The notes under the pieces: model-generated
The model's database searches: none
Told to the model about the DNA's origin: nothing
The model's input: the letters and a program-made list of their open reading frames with translations, nothing else
Made by a program: the position numbers and the translations under genes
Source: Clostridia bacterium
GTDB lineage: Bacteria; Bacillota; Clostridia; Oscillospirales; CAG-272
Reading direction: 5' to 3'
Assembly (NCBI GenBank): GCA_017453255.1
Contig: JAFTKN010000015.1
Location: forward strand, 1-43,078
Length of the DNA stretch: 43,078 bases
Shown: positions 34,944 through 43,013 of the stretch, piece by piece
Position numbering within the stretch: the first letter of the stretch is position 1
How the letters are laid out: every line of letters begins with the position of its first letter

Positions 34944-36491
34944 ATGAAAAAAATTATAGCATGGCTTTTACTTTTTGTTATGGCTATCGGTATGGCTTCC
35001 TGTGGTGCTCCTACACCAAATGATAGTACGCCTACAGGTGGCGAAAGCTCAGGTGGTACAGGAGGCACAAATACTGGTGGCTCTGATGGAACAGGCAGTG
35101 GCGCAGAAAGTGGCACTGGAACAGGCTCAGGAAGTAGCACTGGCTCAGGCTCAAGCTCCAGTGGTGGTTCTGCCAGTACTAAGCCTACATACAGACCAGA
35201 GGACGATATATTGGTTTATGAGGCAATAACAAATTCTGATGGCACATTAAAATATCTTGATGAAATACTTTTAAAGCCAACCTTCACTCCGTATTATAAC
35301 GGATATAAGGCAGCACTTTCTATGACCTTCGATGATGGAGACCACTATGAAACAGGTTACAATGTAAGTGAAATATTTGCACAATATGGCTTTACAGGTA
35401 CAGCTATGCTTACAGCAGGCTTTATTAATGATTCTACAATAATTAAAAATTGGAATATTATATTTGATAAGGGATACTTGGATGCTGGCTGCCATGGCTA
35501 TGACCATGCAGATCCAAGAAGCTTGTCTGAATCAAGCTACGAGCACGAGATTAAGGAAGCGATTGAGTTTTTAAGAGTGAATTTCCCATCTCAAAAGGTA
35601 TTAACCTTTGCTTCACCTCTTGCTCAGCCAAGCACTCCATACGAGGAATATCTTGCTAATTTTGTAATTGCAAACAGATTAGAGGCTATGGGCGAAAGAG
35701 CCTATTTAGGCAAGGAATTTAACGCTTATAGAATCCAAGCTGTTTCCGTAAATGCAAGAATCGCTCCTCCAAGCCAAAAGTTTTTAGAGGAAAACATCGA
35801 TACAGGTACATGGATTGTAGAGCTTTACCATCAGGTAAGAAAGGATGGTGCAAGTGGAATAAATTGTGACTATAATACGCTTGCAAGCCACTGCAAAACC
35901 CTTTACGAAAAATATTCTGATGTTTTATGGGTTGCCTCCTTTGAAAAGGTCGCTATTTACTCGAAGCAAATTCAAAACACCTTTGTTGAATATATAGATG
36001 CAACAAGTAACTCAATGACCTTAAAGGCAGGCTGTACAATAGCCGACGATGTTTACAATATTCCAATGTCAATAGAGGTAAATGTTCCGTCGTTTGTTGA
36101 TTCAGCTATTGCAGAGATTGGCGACGAGATTCAATATTTAGAGGTTGTAACAAGAGCAAACAAAAAGTATGTAACTGTTAAAAATATAAAAGCCGAGGGT
36201 GAAGAGTTCAAAATCATACTCGGTGGAAATGTGAATTGCTTAAATAAATGTAATCACGTATATACAGTTAAAGAGCACATTAAGGCAACCTGTGAAGAAA
36301 TAGGCTATGATATAAACGAGTGCGTAAATTGCACAAGAACATATGTAGCTAAATTTACAGCTCCATATGGACATAGCTATATGGGAAATCCAGATGAGCA
36401 TGTTTGTGCAACTACAACAAGTGAGGGCTATGAAAAATATAAGTGTCGCTTCTGCGATTATATTAAAACCGTAATATTGCCAAAAACATAA
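34944..36491 (+). CDS. Polysaccharide deacetylase (NodB) lipoprotein with C-terminal Cys-rich region
   Basis: A 515-residue lipoprotein (lipobox MASC, C20). A Gly/Ser/Thr linker (about 25-80) leads to a carbohydrate-esterase-4 (NodB) domain at about 110-330, with metal motif 1 ALSMTFDDGD, motif 2 CHGYDHADP (H-x-x-x-H), and LTFASPLAQPS in the place of the RPP-type motif. A beta region follows. The last 85 residues carry C-x-x-C pairs (NECVNCTRTY, YKCRFCDY) like those of two other exported proteins in this window. It probably removes N- or O-acetyl groups from a surface or dietary glycan outside the cell. An ATG nine bases earlier (34935) is in frame but too close to GGAG, so 34944 is preferred. 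Confidence 0.85.
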   Translation: MKKIIAWLLLFVMAIGMASCGAPTPNDSTPTGGESSGGTGGTNTGGSDGTGSGAESGTGTGSGSSTGSGSSSSGGSASTKPTYRPEDDILVYEAITNSDGTLKYLDEILLKPTFTPYYNGYKAALSMTFDDGDHYETGYNVSEIFAQYGFTGTAMLTAGFINDSTIIKNWNIIFDKGYLDAGCHGYDHADPRSLSESSYEHEIKEAIEFLRVNFPSQKVLTFASPLAQPSTPYEEYLANFVIANRLEAMGERAYLGKEFNAYRIQAVSVNARIAPPSQKFLEENIDTGTWIVELYHQVRKDGASGINCDYNTLASHCKTLYEKYSDVLWVASFEKVAIYSKQIQNTFVEYIDATSNSMTLKAGCTIADDVYNIPMSIEVNVPSFVDSAIAEIGDEIQYLEVVTRANKKYVTVKNIKAEGEEFKIILGGNVNCLNKCNHVYTVKEHIKATCEEIGYDINECVNCTRTYVAKFTAPYGHSYMGNPDEHVCATTTSEGYEKYKCRFCDYIKTVILPKT

Positions 36492-36494
36492 AAA

Positions 36495-36526
36495 TAAAAA
36501 TCACCGATTCTTCGGTGATTTTTTCA
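36495..36526. terminator. Bidirectional terminator between deacetylase and HExxH genes
   Basis: An 11-bp stem AAAATCACCGA/TCGGTGATTTT (36497-36507 with 36512-36522) with a TTCT loop lies between two convergent stop codons. T runs are present in both directions. Confidence 0.88.
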
Positions 36527-37327
36527 TTTTCTAAATATTAATTTAATTATTGCTGAAAAGGCAACTGCAATAAGTGATATAACTAACGCAAGAATTAAAA
36601 ATGATGCAAGATAAGTGCCTAAAAACAAAACCTTATCAGTAAATACCGAAAGTGTTGATAAGCTACCAAAATAGTCGATTGTGCCGAGAATGAAGTTAGT
36701 AAGCAATAAAAGACCAGTTAAAATAAATGCTCCACTAAAGGCAGATTTGATATCTTCTATAGAAAGAGTCATATGAAGGCATAAGAAAACACCAATAATT
36801 ACAAATAGCCACCAATTCAAATTGCTTATTTGCGAAAAGATAATTTTAATTACCTCCCAAAAATTTGGAAAGATATTTTGAAAGCCGATTTTAGTATCAA
36901 GCGTAGAAACCTGATAAAAAATAGAATTAAGCATATCAGGAACTAAGGGAAGGGCAATAAGGTATAATAAGGCAGTAATAACAGCGATAGGAGCGATGCC
37001 TATAAAAAAGTTGCCGATAAGATGGTAAACATTTTTTCTGTTATAGCTATGCCAAACATAGCCGAGAGTTCCGTCATTTGAATCTATTTGAAAAAGCTTA
37101 ATTTGTTCAATCTTGTGACCGAATATAATGCAGAAAAGTGCATGAGAGCATTCGTGTATTGGTGTTCCAATTGCGCCAGTTACATAGCAGACGGTTTTTC
37201 CCCAAGAACCAAAGTTTTGATAAAAAATCTTGTTACAAAGGGAAATAAGAAAACCGAAAATCCAAATTACTCCAACAGTGAAAACTAACTGCATCAAAAA
37301 TGAAAGCAGAATATTTCCTATGTTCAT
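36524..37327 (-). CDS. Polytopic membrane protein with HExxH site, M50-like
   Basis: A 267-residue protein with about six membrane helices. Residues 53-71 (IGTPIHECSHALFCIIFG) contain the zinc-metalloprotease signature H58-E59-C60-S61-H62 inside a membrane segment, as in site-2 (M50) proteases. A later GNFFIGIAPI stretch could correspond to a further conserved part, but the canonical LDG third-ligand motif is not evident, so activity is unproven. It is a single gene with AAGGAG 5 nt before the ATG. No substrate such as an anti-sigma factor lies beside it. Confidence 0.68.
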   Translation of the reverse strand: MNIGNILLSFLMQLVFTVGVIWIFGFLISLCNKIFYQNFGSWGKTVCYVTGAIGTPIHECSHALFCIIFGHKIEQIKLFQIDSNDGTLGYVWHSYNRKNVYHLIGNFFIGIAPIAVITALLYLIALPLVPDMLNSIFYQVSTLDTKIGFQNIFPNFWEVIKIIFSQISNLNWWLFVIIGVFLCLHMTLSIEDIKSAFSGAFILTGLLLLTNFILGTIDYFGSLSTLSVFTDKVLFLGTYLASFLILALVISLIAVAFSAIIKLIFRK

Positions 37328-37353
37328 ATAATCTCCTTAGTAATAATATAAAT

Positions 37354-37382
37354 ATTGTAACATTTATTAATGTAAAAATCAA
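37354..37382 (-). promoter_or_regulatory. Promoter of the HExxH membrane protein gene
   Basis: Minus-strand TTGATT (37382-37377), 17 nt, TACAAT (37359-37354). Confidence 0.55.
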
Positions 37383-37470
37383 TACAAATCAATAAATAAA
37401 CAAAAAAATCAAATAAACATATCAACATATGTGCATATATAATAGCTTAGAAAGAGAGTAAATAAACATC

Positions 37471-37506
37471 TTAAAATAAAAAAGCTCCGAATTTTCGGAG
37501 CTTTTT
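37471..37506 (-). terminator. Terminator of pckG
   Basis: A 12-bp stem AAAAAGCTCCGA/TCGGAGCTTTTT (37479-37490 with 37495-37506), a short loop and a T-rich minus-strand tail. Confidence 0.9.
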
Positions 37507-37517
37507 AGTTTATTAAA

Positions 37518-39323
37518 TTATTTGCTGAGTCTTTCCTCAAGAGCTTTTAGCTCATCGTACATTGTCTTTGGAACTCTGTCACCAACCTGAGCATAGAATG
37601 CCTTGATGTTTTCAACATCCTCAAGCCATGAAGCTTTATCAACGCTTAATAGACCTTCAATTGTGTCAACTGAAATGTCAAGACCGTCAATGTTAATATC
37701 CTTAGCATATGGAATATAACCAATAGCTGTTTCTCTTGCCTCAACCTTATCCTCACATCTTTGTAGAATCCAGTCAAGAACTCTCATATTATCGCCGAAG
37801 CCTGGCCAAATGAAGTGACCCTCGTCATCTGTTCTGAACCAGTTTACGTGGAAAATCTTTGGAGCGTTAGGAATCTTATGACCCATATCAAGCCAATGCT
37901 GGAAGTAGTCACCCATGTTGTATCCAACAAATGGTCTCATAGCCATTGGGTCACGTCTTACAACACCAACTGCACCTGCAGCAGCTGCAGTAGTTTCAGA
38001 AGCCATAATTGAACCAACAAATGAGCCATGTTGCCAGTTAAATGATTGATATACAAGTGGAGCAGTCTTAGCTCTACGTCCACCGAATACGATAGCAGAG
38101 ATTGGAACACCTGCTGGATTATCAAACTCCTTAGAAATGCATGGGCAGTTCTTTGCAAGAGCAGTAAATCTTGAGTTAGGATGAGCAGCTGAGGTGTTAA
38201 CCTTATCCTTCTTGTCGTACTTTGTCTTATCCCACTTTTCGCCCTTCCAGTTAATGCAGTTGTCAGGAGCATTGTCATTAAGACCCTCCCACCAAACTGT
38301 ATTATCGTCAAGAACGTGACCAACATTTGTAAAGATTGTATCTCTCATTGTAGTAGCAAGTGCATTTGGATTAGATTTTTCGTTAGTACCAGGAGCAACA
38401 CCGAAGAATCCGTTTTCTGGATTAATAGCCCAAAGTCTGCCGTCCTTACCTACTCTTAACCAAGCAATATCGTCACCTACGCACCAAACCTTATAGCCCT
38501 TTTCTGTGTATGCCTTAGGTGGAATAAGCATAGCAAGGTTAGTCTTACCACAAGCAGATGGGAAAGCAGCAGAAATATACTTTGTTTCGCCATTTGGATA
38601 TTCAACGCCCAAAATAAGCATGTGCTCAGCCATCCAACCCTCTTTTCTACCAAGGTAGGAAGCAATACGTAAAGCGAAGCACTTCTTACCAAGAAGTACG
38701 TTTCCACCGTAACCAGAGTTTACTGACCAAATTGTGTTATCCTCAGGGAAGTGACAGATGTATCTGTTTTCCTCGTCGATATCCTTTCTTGCATGAAGAC
38801 CCTTAATAAAGCCCTCACCATTACCCATAGCCTTAGCTACCTCAGCACCAGCTCTTGTCATAATAAGCATATTCAATACAACATAGATGGAGTCTGTAAG
38901 CTCTATACCATATTTAGCAAAGTCAGAGCCAACCTGTCCCATAGCGTATGGGATAACATACATTGTTCTACCCTTGTAGGAGTTTTTATAAAGCTTAGAA
39001 AGCTTTTCGTAGCATTCCTTAGGATCCATCCAGTTATTAATATTACCAGCATCCTCTTTAGTTCTTGTGCAGATAAAGGTTCTACCCTCAACACGTGCAA
39101 CGTCGTTGATAGCTGTTCTGTGTAGGTAACAGTTAGGAAGAATTTCCTCGTTAAGCTTTTCAAGCTCACCAGTAGAGCAAGCCTCGTCCTTTAAAGCCTG
39201 TGTTTGCTCCTCACTTCCATCAATCCAAACAATCTTGTCAGGATTTACCATGTCAGCCATTTCCTCAATCCAGTCAAGAATCAACTTAGAATCAGTTAAA
39301 GCCTTGTTTTCAAATTTGATCAT
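37518..39323 (-). CDS. pckG: Phosphoenolpyruvate carboxykinase (GTP)
   Basis: Interconverts oxaloacetate and phosphoenolpyruvate with GTP/GDP; in anaerobes it often runs towards oxaloacetate for succinate or anaplerosis. The 601-residue length matches the GTP class. Key segments are the P-loop SAAFPSACGKTNLAML near 250-265, the metal-binding WCVGDDIAWLR, the PAGVPISAIVFGGRRAKTAPLV stretch in two parts around residue 400, and FGDNMRVLDWI near the end. It is a single-gene unit and a central-metabolism gene unrelated in sequence to its neighbours. Confidence 0.97.
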   Translation of the reverse strand: MIKFENKALTDSKLILDWIEEMADMVNPDKIVWIDGSEEQTQALKDEACSTGELEKLNEEILPNCYLHRTAINDVARVEGRTFICTRTKEDAGNINNWMDPKECYEKLSKLYKNSYKGRTMYVIPYAMGQVGSDFAKYGIELTDSIYVVLNMLIMTRAGAEVAKAMGNGEGFIKGLHARKDIDEENRYICHFPEDNTIWSVNSGYGGNVLLGKKCFALRIASYLGRKEGWMAEHMLILGVEYPNGETKYISAAFPSACGKTNLAMLIPPKAYTEKGYKVWCVGDDIAWLRVGKDGRLWAINPENGFFGVAPGTNEKSNPNALATTMRDTIFTNVGHVLDDNTVWWEGLNDNAPDNCINWKGEKWDKTKYDKKDKVNTSAAHPNSRFTALAKNCPCISKEFDNPAGVPISAIVFGGRRAKTAPLVYQSFNWQHGSFVGSIMASETTAAAAGAVGVVRRDPMAMRPFVGYNMGDYFQHWLDMGHKIPNAPKIFHVNWFRTDDEGHFIWPGFGDNMRVLDWILQRCEDKVEARETAIGYIPYAKDINIDGLDISVDTIEGLLSVDKASWLEDVENIKAFYAQVGDRVPKTMYDELKALEERLSK

Positions 39324-39384
39324 AAATCTATACCTCTTTCTTAGAATTACATATTAAAGGCTAATCCCAAAATTAACCATTATA

Positions 39385-39413
39385 ATTATATCAAAATACA
39401 ATCTACATTTCAA
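39385..39413 (-). promoter_or_regulatory. Promoter of pckG
   Basis: Minus-strand TTGAAA (39413-39408), 17 nt, TATAAT (39390-39385), with a leader of about 55 nt. Confidence 0.7.
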
Positions 39414-39446
39414 TATATTTTTTGCAATTTTCATGTAAAATTCAGT

Positions 39447-40424
39447 CTATTTAAGTAATTTTGCAATCCTTTGGGATAAAATATCCTTTTCCTTAGGATG
39501 AATATCAATATTATCACAGACATCTCTGCAAATAACGCAATCGGTATATGGTATTTTTTCTCCAGCCAAAAGCTGAGCCCTTTGTATCGTTTCCCAAGCA
39601 TAGCCAGCTCTGTCCAAATGGTCAGCAAGCTGAATAACGATAAATCTTAAGCTATCGTCCTTGAAATTTTTACGCCAAGAATTTATTAAAGCTTCGAGTA
39701 AATTAATATAAATATCAGCCTCATTATTGCTTGCGTTACTTTCTCCCTGATACCACAAAACAGCACTAAGTGAAAATGGTAGTATTTTTTCAATCATATG
39801 CTCATATAAAACCCCATCATCATTCCAAATAGGGAACCATTCGTGGTCTATAAAGCGATTTTCTACATAAAATTCAGGTGCTAAAGCCACATCCTTAGGA
39901 ATCCAGCTTTGAATAACAGAAGCACCCTGATAGCAAGCGATAAGACCTATTTTTCTTTCTTCATTAGCCAGCTCCTTAGCCACATAATATCCGATAGCAG
40001 AAAAATCAGAGGCATTATCCTTAGTTAGCTTAACCCAACCATCAACTGAATAAAAGCTTTCGCCCTTTTCCATTCTGTCAACAGTATATAAAAATACATT
40101 GTCATTTCCTGTATAATTTTCAACTTTTTCATTAGAATCTTTTAGCTTAAATTGCATATTTGATTGCCCACCAAGCAAGTAAACATCTCCAAAATATACA
40201 TTTTTAATTAAGGTATAACAGCCATCTAAAAAAATCTCAATATCATATGGTCCACCATATGAAACAGGGTTAAATTCTATAAGCCATTTTTCGTTTACCT
40301 CGGCTTTTTTAGTTTCTCCATTAAAGGTGATTTCAACCATTCCACTGCCATTACCAAAAATACGCACAGGCTTATTTGCCTGCATAACCATATTTGACCT
40401 AAAAATTGAGTTTAATGTAACCAT
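39447..40424 (-). CDS. Sialate O-acetylesterase-like SGNH hydrolase, cytoplasmic
   Basis: A 325-residue protein without signal peptide. It begins with the family's beta region (SIFRSNMVMQANKPVRIFG) and has the SGNH blocks in order: LLGGQSNMQF (nucleophile Ser in GGQSNM, near residue 90), VLWYQGESN near 220, and DNIDIHPKEK near the end with the catalytic His. It is shorter than the 500-600 residue secreted members. It would remove acetyl groups from sialic acid or another acetylated sugar after import, fitting the glycan genes nearby. TTTAGGAG precedes the ATG. No hairpin terminator was seen after its stop. Confidence 0.85.
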   Translation of the reverse strand: MVTLNSIFRSNMVMQANKPVRIFGNGSGMVEITFNGETKKAEVNEKWLIEFNPVSYGGPYDIEIFLDGCYTLIKNVYFGDVYLLGGQSNMQFKLKDSNEKVENYTGNDNVFLYTVDRMEKGESFYSVDGWVKLTKDNASDFSAIGYYVAKELANEERKIGLIACYQGASVIQSWIPKDVALAPEFYVENRFIDHEWFPIWNDDGVLYEHMIEKILPFSLSAVLWYQGESNASNNEADIYINLLEALINSWRKNFKDDSLRFIVIQLADHLDRAGYAWETIQRAQLLAGEKIPYTDCVICRDVCDNIDIHPKEKDILSQRIAKLLK

Positions 40425-40454
40425 AATATGCTCCTAAAATAAATTTTCAATATT

Positions 40455-40483
40455 ATTTTATCATAAAGCATTTAAAAAACCAA
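40455..40483 (-). promoter_or_regulatory. Promoter of the SGNH esterase gene
   Basis: Minus-strand TTGGTT (40483-40478), 17 nt, TAAAAT (40460-40455) preceded by TGA, an extended -10. Confidence 0.6.
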
Positions 40484-40525
40484 CAATAAATGTTAAAATA
40501 TAAGAAAAAACTTAAGGAAAAGCTA

Positions 40526-40966
40526 ATGGAAATAGAAAGAAAGTTTATAGTAAACGAGCTTCCGAGCCTTGAAAATATACAAAAAAAGAAAATAAAACAG
40601 GGCTATGTTACATTAAGCCCTGAATTAAGAGTAAGACAAGCAGACGATAAGTACTATCTTACAAAAAAGGGTGAGGGCTTTTTGATAAGGGAAGAGGAAG
40701 AAATAGAAATTTCGGCAAGCGAGGGCGAAAAGTATTTTTCTCAATGTGCAAACAGACTTGTTTACAAAACAAGATATTATATTCCATATAAAAATCATAC
40801 TATCGAGCTTGACATATATGAGAAAAATCATAAGGGCTTAGTCGTATGCGAGGTTGAGTTTTCATCAGTTGAAGAAGCAAGTGGGTTTATACCACCTACG
40901 TGGTTTGGCGAAGAAATAACGGAAAACCGTGAATATAGAAACAAATACCTTGCTTTAATGTCTTGA
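40526..40966 (+). CDS. CYTH-domain protein (triphosphatase/adenylate cyclase-like)
   Basis: A 146-residue protein with the CYTH signature MEIERKFIV at its start (E-x-E-R-K) and the expected alternating charged strands of a triphosphate tunnel (PELRVRQADDKYYLTKKG, EIEISASEGEKYF, IELDIYE, CEVEFSS). Members hydrolyse inorganic triphosphate or related compounds; cyclase activity is rare. The start is the ATG at 40526, with AAGGA 8-9 nt upstream. An ATG 36 bases earlier is in frame but adds only a lysine-rich stretch and no ribosome site. The tyrS promoter begins inside its last codons. Confidence 0.88.
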   Translation: MEIERKFIVNELPSLENIQKKKIKQGYVTLSPELRVRQADDKYYLTKKGEGFLIREEEEIEISASEGEKYFSQCANRLVYKTRYYIPYKNHTIELDIYEKNHKGLVVCEVEFSSVEEASGFIPPTWFGEEITENREYRNKYLALMS

Positions 40967-40991
40967 CAAAGCAGATTACATTTGATAAAAT
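40963..40991 (+). promoter_or_regulatory. Promoter of tyrS
   Basis: TTGACA (40963-40968) overlaps the stop codon of the CYTH gene. A 17-nt spacer and TAAAAT (40986-40991) preceded by TGA follow. The leader would be only about 25 nt, too short for a T-box. Confidence 0.78.
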
Positions 40992-41022
40992 AACTAATAT
41001 ATAATATTTCAGAGGTATAAAT

Positions 41023-42240
41023 ATGAAGATTTATGACGAATTAGTTGCTCGTGGCTTAATAGCACAGGTTACAAACGAAGCAGAAATTAAGGAAATGATA
41101 GATAATGGCAAGGCTGTTTTTTATATCGGCTTTGACCCAACAGCAGATAGCCTTCATGTAGGACATTTTATGGCTCTTTGCTTAATGAAAAGACTTCAAA
41201 TGGCAGGCAATAAGCCAATTGCATTAATTGGTGGTGGTACAGCTCATATAGGTGACCCATCAGGCAGAACAGATATGCGTTCTATGATGACTAAGGAAAC
41301 CATTGACCATAACTGTGAGTGCTTTAAAAAGCAAATGTCCCGCTTTATCGAGTTTGGAGAGGGAAAGGCTATGATGGTTAATAACGCTGATTGGCTTTTA
41401 GGTCTTAACTACATTGATTTTATCCGTGATATTGGTGGTTGCTTCTCAGTTAATAATATGCTAAGAGCAAAGTGCTATGAGCAAAGACTCGAAAAGGGAC
41501 TTTCCTTCCTTGAGTTTAACTATATGCTCATGCAATCCTACGATTTCTTAGAGCTATATAATCGTTACGGCTGTAATATGCAATTTGGTGGTGACGACCA
41601 ATGGTCTAATATGCTTGGAGGTACTGAGCTTATTAGAAAGAAGCTTGGTAAGGATGCTCATGCTATGACAATTAACCTACTTCTTAACTCTGAGGGTAAG
41701 AAAATGGGTAAAACACAGTCAGGTGCTGTATGGCTTGACCCAAATAAGACTCCACCATATGATTTCTACCAATATTGGAGAAATGTAAATGATGCAGACG
41801 TGCTTAAGTGCATTAGAATGCTTACATTCCTACCACTTGAGGAAATAAACGCTATGGACTCATGGGAGGGTAGTCAGCTTAATAAGGCAAAGGAAATCTT
41901 AGCTTATGAGCTTACAAAGCTTGTTCACGGTGAAGAAGAGGCGCAAAAGGCACAGACAGCTGCACAATCAATTTTCTCAGCAGGTGGAAGTGAAAATATG
42001 CCTGAATGTAAAATTGCTAAAGAGGATTTAAGAGATGATGCGATTGACATTCTTTCAATCCTTGTAAAAGCAGAGCTTGTTCCTTCAAGAAGTGAGGCAA
42101 GACGTGCCGTTGAGCAGGGTGGTGTTACTGTTGACGGTGACAAGGTAACTGACATTAAAAAGCTTTATACAGCAGGTGAGCTTGCAAATGGAATTGTAGT
42201 TCGCAGAGGAAAGAAAGCATTTAAGAAGGTAACATTATAA
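41023..42240 (+). CDS. tyrS: Tyrosyl-tRNA synthetase
   Basis: Charges tRNA-Tyr in the cytoplasm. The 405-residue class I synthetase has the HIGH motif as H45-V-G-H48 in [10 protein letters not shown], the tyrosine pocket and dimer segments [20 protein letters not shown] and [11 protein letters not shown], and the KMSKS loop as KMGKT near residue 227. A C-terminal S4 RNA-binding domain (about 335-405, with [21 protein letters not shown]) completes it. AGAGG precedes the ATG. It has its own promoter at the end of the CYTH gene. Confidence 0.97.
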   Translation: MKIYDELVARGLIAQVTNEAEIKEMIDNGKAVFYIGFDPTADSLHVGHFMALCLMKRLQMAGNKPIALIGGGTAHIGDPSGRTDMRSMMTKETIDHNCECFKKQMSRFIEFGEGKAMMVNNADWLLGLNYIDFIRDIGGCFSVNNMLRAKCYEQRLEKGLSFLEFNYMLMQSYDFLELYNRYGCNMQFGGDDQWSNMLGGTELIRKKLGKDAHAMTINLLLNSEGKKMGKTQSGAVWLDPNKTPPYDFYQYWRNVNDADVLKCIRMLTFLPLEEINAMDSWEGSQLNKAKEILAYELTKLVHGEEEAQKAQTAAQSIFSAGGSENMPECKIAKEDLRDDAIDILSILVKAELVPSRSEARRAVEQGGVTVDGDKVTDIKKLYTAGELANGIVVRRGKKAFKKVTL

Positions 42241-42252
42241 AGAATTAATATT

Positions 42253-42286
42253 AAAAACGGGAGGCATTTTGCCTCCCGTTTCTTTA
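42253..42286. terminator. Bidirectional terminator between tyrS and the HTH gene
   Basis: A 10-bp GC-rich stem AACGGGAGGC/GCCTCCCGTT (42256-42265 with 42271-42280) between convergent stop codons. Confidence 0.9.
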
Positions 42287-42520
42287 TTATTCCTCGACAT
42301 CATTAAAATAATCTCTATCAAAAAAGTCTTTCAATGTGATACCTGCACCCTCACAAAAGCGCTTTACAGTAACAACCTTTGAGCACTTTGTTCTGCCCTT
42401 AACTAAATCGTAGATAGCAGAGGGTGACATTCCACCTTTAAGTGAGGTGTCGCAAATGTTCAAGCCTTTTTCCTTACATATTTCGTGTATTCTTGTAACA
42501 ATAGCATCATTTAATTTCAT
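42287..42520 (-). CDS. Small XRE-family HTH regulator, probable repressor of the divergent gene
   Basis: A 77-residue protein that is almost entirely one Cro/CI-type helix-turn-helix domain: RIHEICKEKGLNICDTSLKG, then the recognition region MSPSAIYDLVKGR and the closing VKRFCEGAGITLKDFFD. I take the ATG ending at 42520, with GAGG 9 nt upstream; the frame also opens at GTG 42526, which overlaps that site. Three copies of a GTGGAATTCCAC palindrome lie between this gene and the SLOG-like gene, one at its own promoter, so it most likely represses both itself and its neighbour. No effector domain is present. Confidence 0.88.
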   Translation of the reverse strand: MKLNDAIVTRIHEICKEKGLNICDTSLKGGMSPSAIYDLVKGRTKCSKVVTVKRFCEGAGITLKDFFDRDYFNDVEE

Positions 42521-42533
42521 AATCACTCACCTC

Positions 42534-42551
42534 ATTGTGGAATTCCACAAT
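42534..42551. promoter_or_regulatory. Operator copy 1 (18-bp perfect palindrome)
   Basis: ATTGTGGAATTCCACAAT reads the same on both strands. It lies just downstream of a minus-strand TATAAT (42558-42553), at the expected transcription start of the HTH gene, consistent with autorepression. Confidence 0.8.
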
Positions 42552-42579
42552 TATTATATGAGTGATTAAAAATATTCTC

Positions 42580-42595
42580 TCGTGGAATTCCACGA
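42580..42595. promoter_or_regulatory. Operator copy 2 (16-bp perfect palindrome)
   Basis: TCGTGGAATTCCACGA, centred 45 bp from copy 1 and ending 2 bp before the -35 box of the SLOG-like gene. Confidence 0.8.
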
Positions 42596-42597
42596 TG

Positions 42598-42625
42598 TTG
42601 ACAATTTTGTTAAATTTGCTATAAT
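42598..42625 (+). promoter_or_regulatory. Consensus promoter of the SLOG-like gene
   Basis: TTGACA (42598-42603), 16 nt, TATAAT (42620-42625). It is flanked on both sides by operator copies 2 and 3. Confidence 0.82.
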
Positions 42626-42629
42626 TAAA

Positions 42630-42645
42630 TTGTGAAACTCCACGA
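42630..42645. promoter_or_regulatory. Operator copy 3 (one conserved half-site)
   Basis: TTGTGAAACTCCACGA matches copy 2 at 13 of 16 positions; the right half (TCCACGA) is intact and the left half is degraded. It is centred 50 bp from copy 2 and covers the expected transcription start of the SLOG-like gene. Confidence 0.7.
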
Positions 42646-42656
42646 TAGGAGGAAAT

Positions 42657-43013
42657 ATGATAATAACATTTTTAGGACACAGTTCTTTAATTACCTGTGA
42701 AAACTTACTTGCAAAAATTAAGAAAACAATTTTAGAAAATACAAAAGCAGATGAAAATATTTCGTTCTTTTGTGGTGGCTATGGCGAATTTGATAATTTA
42801 AGTATGTTAGCTTGTCGCTTAGTAAAGGAGGAACGACCAAATAGTGAGGTTATTTTTGTTACTCCATATTTAAAAAGCATAATTGATTTTGCAAATTATG
42901 ATGAGATAATTTATCCACCGCTCGAAAACGTTCCACATAGCCTTACGGAAACCGAGCCCAATTGGTTTGAAATGGAAAATAGCTTGCCTTACTGTGTTAA
43001 AAAAGCTTGCTAA
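42657..43013 (+). CDS. Short SLOG-like (DUF1273-type) protein, C-terminally reduced
   Basis: A 118-residue protein resembling stand-alone SLOG/Rossmann-like nucleotide-binding proteins of Bacillota. It starts MIITFLGHSSL, has the glycine-rich SFFCGGYGEFDNLSMLACRL at about 37-56 and VIFVTPYL near 70, then YDEIIYPPLENVPHS. Family members usually continue with an arginine/asparagine-tryptophan helix and a further strand (WGGA-type), ending near 140-180 residues; this one stops at ENSLPYCVKKAC. It may be truncated or a short subclass. AGGAGG precedes the ATG. It is controlled by the operator cluster. SLOG domains bind nucleotides or their derivatives; the ligand here is unknown. Confidence 0.72.
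   Translation: MIITFLGHSSLITCENLLAKIKKTILENTKADENISFFCGGYGEFDNLSMLACRLVKEERPNSEVIFVTPYLKSIIDFANYDEIIYPPLENVPHSLTETEPNWFEMENSLPYCVKKAC

Noticed and set aside
42521..42526. GTG start for the HTH regulator
   Set aside because: It overlaps the ribosome site that is properly spaced for the ATG ending at 42520.
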